Below, piece after piece: positions 52,595 to 61,613 of a DNA stretch of 64,000 nucleotides. A model generated the notes under the pieces. That model made no database searches and had not been told where the DNA came from. It saw only the letters and a list, made by a program, of their open reading frames with translations. The stretch is from Sediminimonas sp. (GTDB lineage: Bacteria > Pseudomonadota > Alphaproteobacteria > Rhodobacterales > Rhodobacteraceae). The stretch covers positions 1-64,000 of the forward strand of contig NZ_JAGXFK010000051.1 of the NCBI RefSeq assembly GCF_024637375.1, read 5' to 3'. The first letter of the stretch is position 1. Every line of letters starts with the position of its first letter. The translations under genes were made by a program, and so were the position numbers.

Positions 52595-53580
52595 CAGGCC
52601 GCCACCCCTGCTATGCTACGCGACTTCGGCTTGCGGCGCGTCTTGCCGTTGCCGATCTTGTCGACCTTCTGCGACAACTCCTGGACCGCGCCCATGGTCA
52701 CGCCAAGCGCATCGACGACGTTGATGCTGCGCCCATCGCCCTTGCCGGTCGCTGCCTTGAAGTCCTCGGCATAGGCGCCGACATGGCTGCCGCCGTCGCC
52801 CTCGCCCGGCTTGTAGTCCCATTCCTCGACGGGCATTTTCTCGACCGCCTTGAGAAGGCTGCGCTCGACCGGTTTCTTGTTCGTCTTGGCGTCCTTCGAG
52901 GACGTAAGCGCAAGCCCGGCCAGGCTACCCAGGCCACCCCACAGGCTCGACGACTGCGACATCTGCGCGTTGTATTGCTGCATCTGCTGTTGATACTGCG
53001 TGTTGAGCAGGCTGCCCTTCTGGCGCTGCCCCTGCATGGCGCCCTGAAAGCCTGCACCGCTGGCCGCGTTCGACAGCCCCATCGAGGTGCCGGGGTTGAC
53101 CGCCATGCCCGACCCCATGTTGATGGCGTTCGCCTTCATGGTGTCGGACTTGTTCTCGGCCATGGCGCGGGATTTGAGCCGCGTGTCATTCGCGGCCCCG
53201 GCGGTGGCGGCGGCCTCTGCCAGTTCACTGCTGCGCGTGGCAGAGCCAAAGCGCCCGGATCGCGGGTCAACGCCCATGGACGCCAGCCTGCGCTCCTGCT
53301 GGCCCTGTGCTGCGTTAAACTGGTGCGCGGCCGTTGCCTTGGCGCGGCGCGCATCGCCGGCGACCTTTCCGTAATCTGGCCCGCCTTGCGAGTCAGCGAT
53401 GTACTCATCCTGCAAGGGCTGGAAGACGGAACGATACCGGGACCGATCCTCTGCGGCCCAATCGTTCGTGATTGCCGCCTGATCCTTCATGAAGGCGAGG
53501 TAGTCTTCCCCGATCGCGGCAGACTTCAATGCAGCTTCGCCGATGCGCTTGTCGGGCTTCGGGGGGCTTGGCTTACCCAT
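52594..53580 (-). CDS. Virion protein with C-terminal S74-type intramolecular chaperone
   Basis: Product of 328 aa. Residues 1-~225 are Ala/Gln/Met-rich helices as in ejection proteins. Residues ~232-312 resemble the peptidase_S74 intramolecular chaperone (SSKDAKTNKKPVERSLLKAV, MPVEEWDYKPGEG, HVGAYAEDFKAATG), a module better known from tail spikes that self-cleaves after trimer folding. Its presence on an internal-type protein is a recurring feature of podophages. Confidence 0.78.
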   Translation of the reverse strand: MGKPSPPKPDKRIGEAALKSAAIGEDYLAFMKDQAAITNDWAAEDRSRYRSVFQPLQDEYIADSQGGPDYGKVAGDARRAKATAAHQFNAAQGQQERRLASMGVDPRSGRFGSATRSSELAEAAATAGAANDTRLKSRAMAENKSDTMKANAINMGSGMAVNPGTSMGLSNAASGAGFQGAMQGQRQKGSLLNTQYQQQMQQYNAQMSQSSSLWGGLGSLAGLALTSSKDAKTNKKPVERSLLKAVEKMPVEEWDYKPGEGDGGSHVGAYAEDFKAATGKGDGRSINVVDALGVTMGAVQELSQKVDKIGNGKTRRKPKSRSIAGVAA

Positions 53581-53581
53581 G

Positions 53582-54016
53582 TCAGTTCTCCTTGATCCAC
53601 GCGCACCGGTCGCGATGCATGGTGAACAGAATGCCGTCTTCGTTGTCGTCCATGACGCCGCGAAGGCGCGCCTCGATCTCGAAGCCCAGCTTGATGTTCA
53701 TGGCCTGGCACGCGATGTTGTCGGCGCCGACGATGGCGTGGGCCTGTGGCACCTTGCGTACCAGAAAAACGTATCCGAACAGGCCGCCAAGAATGTTGCG
53801 TGTCGCCCAGCCGCGCGAGCCGTCCGAGGCAAAGTGCAGATCGCAGGTCGTGGAATAGGTCTGGACCATGATCATCACGGCCCGGATCTTGCCTGTGTCG
53901 CTGTCAATCACGCCGATCGCTTCCGCCGATTCCGGCCACGCCGCATGCAGATCGCAGCGCGGCGCCGCCCATGCCTTGAGCGCGTCCTGGTCCTCGAATG
54001 TCAGCGCCAGCGTCAC
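53582..54016 (-). CDS. GNAT-like acyltransferase of the phage
   Basis: Product of 144 aa. The GTG at 54016 is favoured by GGAGG 6-7 nt upstream and a GTGA overlap with the previous stop. The core looks GNAT-like: GVIDSDTGKIRAVMIMV strand, SRGWATRNILGGLFGYVFLV as motif A region, and AIVGADNIACQAMNIKLGF as motif B. Small GNAT proteins of unknown role lie near the connector genes of several podophages. Confidence 0.65.
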   Translation of the reverse strand: MTLALTFEDQDALKAWAAPRCDLHAAWPESAEAIGVIDSDTGKIRAVMIMVQTYSTTCDLHFASDGSRGWATRNILGGLFGYVFLVRKVPQAHAIVGADNIACQAMNIKLGFEIEARLRGVMDDNEDGILFTMHRDRCAWIKEN

Positions 54017-54462
54017 CCTCGGCCTCCATACGATTTGATTACACGGTGGGACAGCCTTGCCGGCCCGACTTCGAAATTTCCTATGTGCCACGTCCAGACC
54101 GACGACCAGACGTATCCGGTTGGATCGGAAAGGCAGTCACCGGCCCAATCCGTGATGCGCCACCGGCCGACCTTCTGAGCCCGTGAGTAACGAAAGGGCC
54201 CACCCCTATCAGCGCACGGATGGCCGTTGTTGTGGGTCTGTGTGATCGGTCTGACCGTTTCGACATAGGACAGGCGGGGGCGTGGAAGGCCGAAAACATC
54301 ACCGGGAAATGTGCGCTGCATCACCACCTCGTCGCCGCGCACCTGGACCGCTACGGGGTTGAATGCGATCCGCGTGACTGGCAGAATTTGCAGCAGCATC
54401 CACACAAGTGCGACGATACCGATCCAGCGATATGTCTTGCTGTCCATCGCGCGCTTCATCAT
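54013..54462 (-). CDS. Phage protein with one N-terminal membrane anchor
   Basis: Product of 149 aa. One hydrophobic helix near residues 12-30 (WIGIVALVWMLLQILPV) is followed by a soluble domain that would be periplasmic, with two cysteines that could pair (NNGHPCADRGGPF, DWAGDCLSDPTGY). The start overlaps the stop of the small membrane protein upstream (ATGATGA). No family recognised; a spanin-like or exclusion role cannot be excluded. Confidence 0.65.
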   Translation of the reverse strand: MMKRAMDSKTYRWIGIVALVWMLLQILPVTRIAFNPVAVQVRGDEVVMQRTFPGDVFGLPRPRLSYVETVRPITQTHNNGHPCADRGGPFRYSRAQKVGRWRITDWAGDCLSDPTGYVWSSVWTWHIGNFEVGPARLSHRVIKSYGGRG

Positions 54463-54704
54463 TGCGCCATCCATTCTGCAAGACCGCGCCAACCCTCTTC
54501 CCCCAGCCACCAGACGACCGCGATGATCGGGGCGACCTTGATGCAAAAACCTCCAAGCCATGCTGTCATCTCCACGCTGCGTGCGACCTTGCGCAGCAGC
54601 CGATCGAGACGTTGGTCCTCCGGGTCTTTCGTGTGCACGGCGATTGCTTCCAGGGCGTCGATGCGCCGCACAAGCCTTTCGTAAAGATCCTCATTGCTCG
54701 ACAC
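54459..54704 (-). CDS. Small membrane-associated phage protein
   Basis: Product of 81 aa. A charged helix (DLYERLVRRIDALEAIAVHT) comes first, then a membrane helix near residues 48-70 (AWLGGFCIKVAPIIAVVWWL). It is the first gene behind promoter module 3, coupled to the next gene by overlapping start and stop. Possible class II/III holin-like protein; otherwise unknown. Confidence 0.65.
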   Translation of the reverse strand: MSSNEDLYERLVRRIDALEAIAVHTKDPEDQRLDRLLRKVARSVEMTAWLGGFCIKVAPIIAVVWWLGEEGWRGLAEWMAQ

Positions 54705-54811
54705 AGTTCACACTCCCGCTCCAGAAGGCGAAAGGGTCGATGGGGCGTTTCTTGCAGGTCATTCGGGCACTCGCAGATAGTGGTTGGCCAACCGGTTGTC
54801 GTGGTGGTGGC

Positions 54812-54867
54812 CGCACATCTTGCGCGGTGTCGCGTGGAAGTTAGCACATATGGTGCGCGCGGGGAAG
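54812..54867 (-). promoter_or_regulatory. Phage promoter/operator module, copy 3 (ejection-protein operon)
   Basis: Minus strand CCCTTCC, 21 nt from CTTC to TGCTAACTT, then 21 nt to GCGCAAGATGTGCG. Located between the tail-fibre gene's stop and the first gene of the ejection operon. Confidence 0.62.
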
Positions 54868-54879
54868 GGCCGCGGCGCC

Positions 54880-56202
54880 CTACCTGCGCAGTTCGATTAC
54901 GACCAACTCGATATCATCGACCGTTGGCGATCCATTTGCGTTAGCGTCGTTTGCTATAAGCTGAACAGATTGCCCACCACTAACCGATGTCGTCGTGCTA
55001 ATGAAATGGCTGCCGTTAGTTTTCCACAGCTCTACACCATCGACTTCACATGATATGTAGACGTTGGACGATCCACCTGGGGTGGACACGTTTTTGATAG
55101 TGTAGTTTGCCAATATCAAAAGAGGGTAGCCACCCAGACCGGTAATCCAGACTGTGATCAGCCCACCCATCCCGCTTTCAGGCTCAGTTCCTGACTCTGA
55201 TTTTGTCGCTGCGTTGGTCGTCAGGATTTGTGACGTCACGCCGCCAGCCTTGAGCGTCAGATTGCCATTTACATCGGTATCGAGCGTGGAATTGTCGATG
55301 ACAAGCTTATCGACCGTCACCTCTCCTGCCCCGATCTTGTCGGCGGTGATCTCCCCGGCCCCGATCTTGTCGGCCGTAATGGCGCCGGCGGCGATATTAT
55401 TAGCTTTAACCTCACCAGCACCAATTTTGGCAGCTGTGATGGCGCCTGCACTAAGGTGTTGTGTGTAGACGGTCCCGTCCAAAAGAATGCGATCGGCTGT
55501 CATTCTGACGGCGCTGGCGGCGCCATTTATCGGATCATCAGCCGCTACCAGTTCCAGCTCTGCTGTGGCGGAGCCCGCAACAGTTCGAAGCGTATAGGTG
55601 GCCGCCTGGTAGCCCTCGATCGTGGCGATCGCGTTTTTGCTTTCGGTGACCTGCGCCTCAGCCGATGACAGGTTTGCAGAAACCGTCGATATGTCTTGAG
55701 AAAGCGCGGTGTCCGCGTCTGCACGCGCTATGCTCTCATTTGTAATATCCGCTTCGGCCTGATCGACGCGCGCGGTGACGGCCGTCACATCGGATGCGAT
55801 GGCTGTGTCGCCATCTGTGCGGGCTATGGTTTCGGCCGTAATGTCCGCTTCGGCCTGATCGACGCGCACGTTGACATTGGCAATCTCACCTTCACGCACG
55901 GTTGTTTCGGCGTCCAGGGCGCCATCAAGCCTATCTGCCTCGTTATTGATGAACGTATTGACGCTGTCGATAAGCTGGTTGATATCGCGGATGGTGTCGG
56001 TATTGCCGACAGCGCCATCCAGGTCGCGCCCGCTCGCACTCCCGACAAGCTTGTCGGCCAGCTTGGTGCCAATGAGTTTCTGCGCGATCTTCTCGGCCAG
56101 GCCGTCGAGTTCCTTCCACAGCACGGCCCGGTCGCCGGGACTGCCCCGCTGGCCGCCGAGGGTCTCGACATCCCTCTGTGTTCTGTCGCGCCGAATAGCC
56201 AT
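54880..56202 (-). CDS. Tail fibre / tip protein with tandem repeats
   Basis: Product of 440 aa. An N-terminal region is followed (~95-180) by coiled-coil repeats of 32 residues containing VDQAEADIT, then by collagen-like short repeats near 250-300 (AGAITADKIGAGE three or more times), and a beta-rich C-terminal domain (VYISCEVDGVELWKTNGSHF). These are the phage host-specificity/fibre repeat types seen in lambda J-like tips. It lies next to the large tail protein gene, 6 nt downstream of it, and is probably a second adhesin independent of the DGR protein. Confidence 0.78.
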   Translation of the reverse strand: MAIRRDRTQRDVETLGGQRGSPGDRAVLWKELDGLAEKIAQKLIGTKLADKLVGSASGRDLDGAVGNTDTIRDINQLIDSVNTFINNEADRLDGALDAETTVREGEIANVNVRVDQAEADITAETIARTDGDTAIASDVTAVTARVDQAEADITNESIARADADTALSQDISTVSANLSSAEAQVTESKNAIATIEGYQAATYTLRTVAGSATAELELVAADDPINGAASAVRMTADRILLDGTVYTQHLSAGAITAAKIGAGEVKANNIAAGAITADKIGAGEITADKIGAGEVTVDKLVIDNSTLDTDVNGNLTLKAGGVTSQILTTNAATKSESGTEPESGMGGLITVWITGLGGYPLLILANYTIKNVSTPGGSSNVYISCEVDGVELWKTNGSHFISTTTSVSGGQSVQLIANDANANGSPTVDDIELVVIELRR

Positions 56203-56208
56203 CCGTGA

Positions 56209-57984
56209 TCAGCTCCAGATTTCAGCGATATCGCCGGCAAGGGTGATGCGCTCTATTCGGGCGGTGCCCTCCACCTCGACCTCCCATCGACGCCCGAGCC
56301 CCGGCGGCACACGCATTGGCTCGCTGATCGTCGTGATGCTCGCATGCTCAACGCCATCGCGGTAAATCTTGGCGATAAAGCCGCTTGGGTCTGACAGTTT
56401 TTCACCGTCGATCAGGATGGCACCAAAGCTTGTCAGGGTTGGCAGGTGATACTGCGCCGACTTCCACCGCATGGCGCTGTAACCGGCGTCCACGCTGGCG
56501 AACTCCCGAATGCTGGTGTCGCCTTTGATGTAGTGCAGGCTCCCGGTGTAGACGTCATCGCGCAGGTGGGTTGCCTCCAGCGTGGAGCGGATCAAAAACG
56601 GCGTCTGACCGGTCAGGTCAATAATGGCCGCCTCTCGGCTACCCGCTCCGGCGCGCTGATAGCTGAACACATATTTCCCGGTCACCTGACCTGCGCTGAT
56701 CGTTTCCGGCGCCAGCGCAGCCCATTGCTCGCGGCTGAACAGCGGCTTGGTAACGATCTGGGCCCCGCTCTGCGAAAGTGTGACCAGGCCATCAGGGGAC
56801 GGGTATGCGGCGGCATAGCCCATGTCGACTACGCCATCGGCGCTGACGCACGGCATGTTCTGCTCGATGCGCTCCATGACCATGCTTTCCGGCGAATTGC
56901 CTTGCGCGATATACGGCGTTCCGGTGGTCAGGATGGCAAGGATCGGGCCGAAGGCAACAAGCGCGACCACGTCGTAGTCCGTGATCAGTTCGTATTTTCC
57001 AGGCCACGCATGCGGCCGGTAGGGCTCGCAAAACTGGACGCTTTTGCCCTTGAAACCCGCGATCACACCGCCTTGCAGAGCCGTGAAGCCCTGTAGACCC
57101 GTGACCGGCGGATCATAGTATGTTGAGGGCAAGACCTCCTGGGGCTGATCGACCGAGACATCATGCACATAGGCCGTCGTGGCGGAGTTCAGTTCCTTCA
57201 CGAACTGAAACTCGGTCGACCCGACATTCGACGATTGCGTGCGGTAGACGCGCAACCTGTCGATCCGCGATCCCGTGGGGGGCTGGTCGATGAACGTGAT
57301 CCTGACCGTGCTGCCTTCCGGCACCTCAAGCGCGGTGCTGGGCGGGCTCGGCAGGCTTTCTTCATCGAAGATCGAAACCCAGGTGTAGACGAACACCTCG
57401 TCCTCGATACGAGGCGGCAGGATGTTTTCCGAACTACGCTCAACTTCGTCGATGAACTCCGCTCGTGTCACGTTCGCCGCGTCGAGGTGACCCACCCAGA
57501 ATGTAAGCCCGGCCGGGTCCGGGTCGCGCCCGAGTATGTCGTTATAGACCGCGGTGACAAACTCCGTGTTGGTCAGCGCGGCATCATATGGCTCCTGCGA
57601 CGCACCGGCAAAACTGGTATCAGTTTCCAGTGATGTGGTCGGTGGCGCCGACGGCGTCGGGATTGCCAGCGGATACTCGGTCCCGGCCGGCATTACCTTG
57701 AGATATGGATCAGCGCCGGCCTTCGAGATATACAGCCGGTCCGCGACGGTTGGCCCGGGCACGACATCAACGCTTGCGGTGAAGGTCAGCCAATCGGTTC
57801 CCTTGTGCAGGTAGAAATCGGCCGGCACTGTTGCTGCGGTATGAGCGGTCACATTCTTCCGGATCGGCTCGATTGCCCCGGACGAATGATCGGCATCGAC
57901 AGACGCCTGTGCATGCCCGTCTGGCAGCAGGGTCTTGTTGACCCTCGGTATCTCGCCTTTGAAGGTGTTGAGGCGCAGTCGCAT
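56209..57984 (-). CDS. Large tail/connector protein with DUF4214 insertion
   Basis: Product of 591 aa, beta-rich without membrane segments. It appears to be a tail-hub or nozzle component by size and position after two connector-size genes. Residues 138-188 (TEFVTAVYNDILGRDPDPAG and on, to EVERSSE) match the DUF4214 domain, which is normally found in secreted bacterial surface proteins. The flanking sequence continues as one structural protein, so this looks like an inserted module. A fibronectin-like stretch near 215-260 follows. Confidence 0.72.
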   Translation of the reverse strand: MRLRLNTFKGEIPRVNKTLLPDGHAQASVDADHSSGAIEPIRKNVTAHTAATVPADFYLHKGTDWLTFTASVDVVPGPTVADRLYISKAGADPYLKVMPAGTEYPLAIPTPSAPPTTSLETDTSFAGASQEPYDAALTNTEFVTAVYNDILGRDPDPAGLTFWVGHLDAANVTRAEFIDEVERSSENILPPRIEDEVFVYTWVSIFDEESLPSPPSTALEVPEGSTVRITFIDQPPTGSRIDRLRVYRTQSSNVGSTEFQFVKELNSATTAYVHDVSVDQPQEVLPSTYYDPPVTGLQGFTALQGGVIAGFKGKSVQFCEPYRPHAWPGKYELITDYDVVALVAFGPILAILTTGTPYIAQGNSPESMVMERIEQNMPCVSADGVVDMGYAAAYPSPDGLVTLSQSGAQIVTKPLFSREQWAALAPETISAGQVTGKYVFSYQRAGAGSREAAIIDLTGQTPFLIRSTLEATHLRDDVYTGSLHYIKGDTSIREFASVDAGYSAMRWKSAQYHLPTLTSFGAILIDGEKLSDPSGFIAKIYRDGVEHASITTISEPMRVPPGLGRRWEVEVEGTARIERITLAGDIAEIWS

Positions 57985-57994
57985 TGTGTCTCCC

Positions 57995-58648
57995 TCAGAC
58001 GTAGTGCCCGCGGGTGCGAACCGGCGCGCGCTGCTGTCCTCGGATGCTGTGCCCGAAGTGGCTGTTGCATGCCGACTCGAACCGCTCGTTGAACATCGTG
58101 GCGAGTTGCGGGTTCGTGAAATCCTGACCGGGCATGGTGAGGATGCGCACGAGCGCGCCGGCGGCGATGGTTTCAGCGTGGTTGGTGTAGAGGAAGCGCG
58201 GCACCTGGTCGTAATCGTCGGCCGGGTATTCGCCGGACTCCGAGTAGATCGCGTGCCCCTCGACGGGCTTCAGGAACAGGGTCAGGTCCAGTTTCCCGGC
58301 TGCGAACGGCAGCAATCGCACGGTGTTGGGGGCTTTCTGGGTGATGTAGCGCGGCGGCGCGCCGGTCTCGTCCATCATGCCCTGCCCGTCAGTGAATTGC
58401 AGCGGCGTCAGCGGTTCGCCGTCGAACTCCGCAGTCTCGAACTCATGGATGGCGGCATAGAACGGCGCCACGACGATGCTGTCCTGATCGGTGATCGGCA
58501 TCGACACGACATGGCGCCAGCACCGGGTGCGCTCACAGAACTCGATCGCGGCACGGCGCAGTTGCGCCATCATGCTGGGCCACGGTGCGCTGGCAGCGTA
58601 GACCTGCACCAGGGAGGCGAATTCGGACAGGTTGACCGTTCGCGTCAT
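57995..58648 (-). CDS. Phage connector/tail protein
   Basis: Product of 217 aa, soluble. It opens TRTVNLSEFASLVQVYAASA and contains LRRAAIEFCERTRCWRHVVS, the pattern of small head-tail adaptor proteins that begin with a helical 'seating' element, then a beta-rich middle. Neighbours are an adaptor-size gene and the large tail protein. Assignment is by position and style. Confidence 0.62.
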   Translation of the reverse strand: MTRTVNLSEFASLVQVYAASAPWPSMMAQLRRAAIEFCERTRCWRHVVSMPITDQDSIVVAPFYAAIHEFETAEFDGEPLTPLQFTDGQGMMDETGAPPRYITQKAPNTVRLLPFAAGKLDLTLFLKPVEGHAIYSESGEYPADDYDQVPRFLYTNHAETIAAGALVRILTMPGQDFTNPQLATMFNERFESACNSHFGHSIRGQQRAPVRTRGHYV

Positions 58649-58674
58649 AATGGGCTCTCCCTTTTCTGGTCAGA

Positions 58675-59388
58675 TCACGAATCCGGCTGCGATTGGGTCG
58701 TGTTGACGTTGGCGCCCGCTTCGATCTGCTGGCGCAGGTTGAGCGCGTTCATGAAGTTCTGGTAATGCGCGACGCTTCGCTGCGCGCTGCCAGCCATCTG
58801 CATGTCCTTCGAGAAGGCGCGATACAGGATGAAGTCCAAAAGCGGGTCCATGTAGATGGGGCTGATCGGCAGAGCGATGTTGTAGGATGCGATGTCGTTG
58901 ACGTCGTCGCCGCCTTCCACGGCAATGGTGGTCGGTTCCCTCGAGACTGTGGCCTCGATTTTGCCGGTGCCGTCGTTGCCCGGGTAGACGTAGAAGATCC
59001 TCGGGTCCATGATGTCGGACATGATGTGCCGTACCGTGGCGCTGAACGGCACGGCCGTCGTGTCGTGCCAGTTGGGCTGCTGGGCGTCGAGGATTTCACG
59101 CGCGATCGGGGTGATTACCGGGCCACCAACGCGCGGCGTGGCCGCGACAAGGCTGGTGATATTGCGGGTGGCCCGCAGGAGTTGCTGGCCTTCGGCCAGT
59201 TCCTGGTAGGTGCCCTCCGCCAACTCAAGCACCTTGGTCTCGGAGATTGCCGATGGCTTGTAGAGCGCGACGCTGCGCAAGCCATCGTTGAGCCAGTCCA
59301 GGAGTTCAGGCAACAGCCAGCGAGTGGACCCCGCGTCCTGCAAGACGACGCGGGCGCGGGAAAGTACGTCCTTCGCGGTGAGTGCCAT
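58675..59388 (-). CDS. Head-tail adaptor protein (DUF6682-like)
   Basis: Product of 237 aa. The start ALTAKDVLSRARVVLQDAGS followed by RWLLPELLDWLNDGLRSVAL is typical of podovirus adaptor proteins below the portal. The C-terminal helix region (DPLLDFILYRAFSKDMQMAG) fits as well. DUF6682 is named from memory. Confidence 0.68.
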   Translation of the reverse strand: MALTAKDVLSRARVVLQDAGSTRWLLPELLDWLNDGLRSVALYKPSAISETKVLELAEGTYQELAEGQQLLRATRNITSLVAATPRVGGPVITPIAREILDAQQPNWHDTTAVPFSATVRHIMSDIMDPRIFYVYPGNDGTGKIEATVSREPTTIAVEGGDDVNDIASYNIALPISPIYMDPLLDFILYRAFSKDMQMAGSAQRSVAHYQNFMNALNLRQQIEAGANVNTTQSQPDS

Positions 59389-59412
59389 GTGATCTACTCC
59401 TGACAGTCCGGG

Positions 59413-59865
59413 TTACTTGCCTTTGGCGGGTTTCGCCTTCGGGGCGGCGGGCACTGGCTCGGGCACTGGCTCGGGCGCGGCGCCGTTTTCGGCGCGTTTC
59501 TCGCGGATTTTCGCGATCACGGCCTCATTGGTGGCGCGCGAGTTGGGCTTGCGATCAAACAGATCCTTGAACTCGGCGTCGAGTTGCGCCCGCGTCGCGA
59601 CTTCCAGCCCGTCAGCGTCGGCTGCGTCCTCGGCGTCCTGCGCCTCCTTCTCGGCGGCCTTGGCCTCGGCTTTCTGCTCGGCGGTCTTCTGCGTGTGAAT
59701 GCAGAACCCGTCCTTGATCGACAGAAGGCGCGCGCGGTGCGCGGCGTTCTTGACGTCGCAGATATGAGCCTCGGGCTCGTCGGCCTCGGGCTTGAAGTGG
59801 TATTCCGTGTCGTCGAGCACGACCTTGGTGCCACCCTCACGGAGAATTTTCGACCGGATGAGCAT
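59413..59865 (-). CDS. Phage hypothetical protein with Ala/Glu/Lys helix
   Basis: Product of 150 aa. N-terminal beta part (MLIRSKILREGGTKVVLDDT, then YHFKPEADEPEAHICDV), then a long charged helix (AEQKAEAKAAEKEAQDAEDA), and a Pro-rich end. The start at 59865 fits the family-like MLIRSK opening; nine upstream residues are not needed. It may be a head-completion or decoration factor. Unknown. Confidence 0.65.
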   Translation of the reverse strand: MLIRSKILREGGTKVVLDDTEYHFKPEADEPEAHICDVKNAAHRARLLSIKDGFCIHTQKTAEQKAEAKAAEKEAQDAEDAADADGLEVATRAQLDAEFKDLFDRKPNSRATNEAVIAKIREKRAENGAAPEPVPEPVPAAPKAKPAKGK

Positions 59866-59949
59866 ATCACTGTTCCTCGTTGATGGTCGCAAGATGGGCG
59901 TCCGCCGCGCTGCCAGAAATCAGGCGCGCGGCGGACACGGTGAGTGTCG

Positions 59950-60390
59950 TCAGTAGACGTATTCGATCACCAGCGTGATCTTCTTGCCGGCGCCGGCGAC
60001 GACGTTTGCCGACAGGACAACGCCAATGCCGCGGTGCTTTTGCTCCGGCGTCAGCGCCAGGCAGGTCTTGACCGAGGCGGCGGCCTCGTTGTCGTTGACG
60101 CTCACGTCGTCGAACAGTTCGATCCCGGACGTGCGGGTCTCGTCGTTCTCGCCGGCGTCGCCGGTCATGATGCCGATATCGGCGGTGGTGGCGCCAAGGC
60201 TTTCGCCGATGACGGTGGCGCCAAGAACCTGCGCCCCGGCCGGCAGCATCCCGATTTCGAGGATGTCGTCGGCGGCGGTGAAGTCCTTGTTGAAGGCGTA
60301 GGTGAAAACGGCCGCAGCCTTGACCCCGGCCTGCTGGGGCACTGGCGGCGTGTGGCGGCGTTTGGCGGTGGCGGATTGAAAGAGTGCCAT
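59950..60390 (-). CDS. Putative capsid decoration / head protein
   Basis: Product of 146 aa, beta-rich and acidic, directly downstream of the major capsid gene: FTAADDILEIGMLPAGAQVL, then LGATTADIGIMTGDAGEND, and a final GAGKKITLVIEYVY strand. Small jelly-roll-like proteins in this position often decorate the capsid surface. No family recognised with certainty. Confidence 0.65.
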   Translation of the reverse strand: MALFQSATAKRRHTPPVPQQAGVKAAAVFTYAFNKDFTAADDILEIGMLPAGAQVLGATVIGESLGATTADIGIMTGDAGENDETRTSGIELFDDVSVNDNEAAASVKTCLALTPEQKHRGIGVVLSANVVAGAGKKITLVIEYVY

Positions 60391-60470
60391 TTGTGGAACC
60401 TCGTTGTTGCGCGTGCTGTTTGCTCAGGCTCGGCGGGGCGACATGTCAGCCGCCCCGCCGGGTGTTAAGA

Positions 60471-61574
60471 TCAGGCCGCCTTGGGCGACTTGGCGTAGGT
60501 GTCGAGCGCCATCACCCCGAAGTCGCGGCTGTTGAACCGGGTCTTCTTGTGGCCGACGATGGTGCCGGCGATGACGATGGGCTCGTTATCGCCGTCGACG
60601 CGCTTCTCGAACCAGGAGAACTTGGCGCCGCCGGGCACGCCGTAGGCGCACACTGCGGCCTGCCGGCCCATGAACATCGCGCGCGACGCGGGCAGGTCGG
60701 TCCCGGCCCCGTAGTCGTTGAACCGGATCGTCGACTTGTGGCTGTGCAGGATCACGTTGTTGACCATGCCCATGCCGCCCTTGAAGATCTTGTTCTTGTT
60801 GCCTTCGGCGCCGGATGCGGCTTTCTGGAGTTCCAGCCAGCCGGTGGCGCCGACAGCGGTGCGCAGGTCGTGCTCCTGGAACGGCGACATGACGGTAACG
60901 TAGTGTTCCTCGCCGTCGACAGTGACCGGCATCATGTTCGCGGTTTCCGGATCTGTCGCGCGCATCATGCTGGCCTCGGTGGCCGCCTTTTCGATCAGTT
61001 CGCGATTCATCTTGTCGCTGGAGGTGATGGTCGCCTTGGACGTGGCGCTGCCACCGTACAGGATGTGGTTGCTGTCCGGGGCTTGAAGGGCGTTGCCGGC
61101 ATGGCCGGTGTAGCCCTCGGGCTCCAGGAAGTCCTCGTTCATGCCGCGCGCTCCGCCGATATACATGAACATCAGCTGGTCGAGGTATTCGGACCAGTAG
61201 TCGCCGAGACGGTCGCGAGCCACCTTGCGCAGATCGTGCGCGGTGCGCTTGCGCGTCATGCGACCGCCGGCCGAGACGCCCTTGCGGGTCTGATCGACGA
61301 TTACCTCATCGGTATAGAACCGCAGGTTTTCCTCGTTGCCCTCGACACGGTTGTCGCCGGTCGTGGGCTGGCCGCGAAGCTGCACCGACAGGTCGAACGA
61401 CACGCGGTCGCCCTGATCGGATTCGACGTCCGTTTTCATTTCGATGACATTGTTGGGACCGACGCCGACGAACTTCTTGGAGAAGTAGGATTTCGTCAGA
61501 ACGTCGACCGCGAGGTTGGCGGACCACTTCTTCTGGGCTTTCGGGTCGCCAAAGGGGATCTGAGTCTGAGCCAT
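60471..61574 (-). CDS. Major capsid protein, N4-gp56 / DUF4043 type
   Basis: Product of 367 aa of the HK97-fold N4-gp56/DUF4043 family: the opening QIPFGDPKAQKKWSANLAVD, SYFSKKFVGVGPNNVIEMKT, the GDRVSFDLSVQLRGQPTTGD strand, and a late FNSRDFGVMALDTYAKSP. It builds the icosahedral shell. A promoter module lies 40 nt upstream, as expected for the most strongly expressed gene. Confidence 0.9.
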   Translation of the reverse strand: MAQTQIPFGDPKAQKKWSANLAVDVLTKSYFSKKFVGVGPNNVIEMKTDVESDQGDRVSFDLSVQLRGQPTTGDNRVEGNEENLRFYTDEVIVDQTRKGVSAGGRMTRKRTAHDLRKVARDRLGDYWSEYLDQLMFMYIGGARGMNEDFLEPEGYTGHAGNALQAPDSNHILYGGSATSKATITSSDKMNRELIEKAATEASMMRATDPETANMMPVTVDGEEHYVTVMSPFQEHDLRTAVGATGWLELQKAASGAEGNKNKIFKGGMGMVNNVILHSHKSTIRFNDYGAGTDLPASRAMFMGRQAAVCAYGVPGGAKFSWFEKRVDGDNEPIVIAGTIVGHKKTRFNSRDFGVMALDTYAKSPKAA

Positions 61575-61613
61575 GATGTTTCCTCATGATGGTCGGATTG
61601 ATAACCAGCATAA

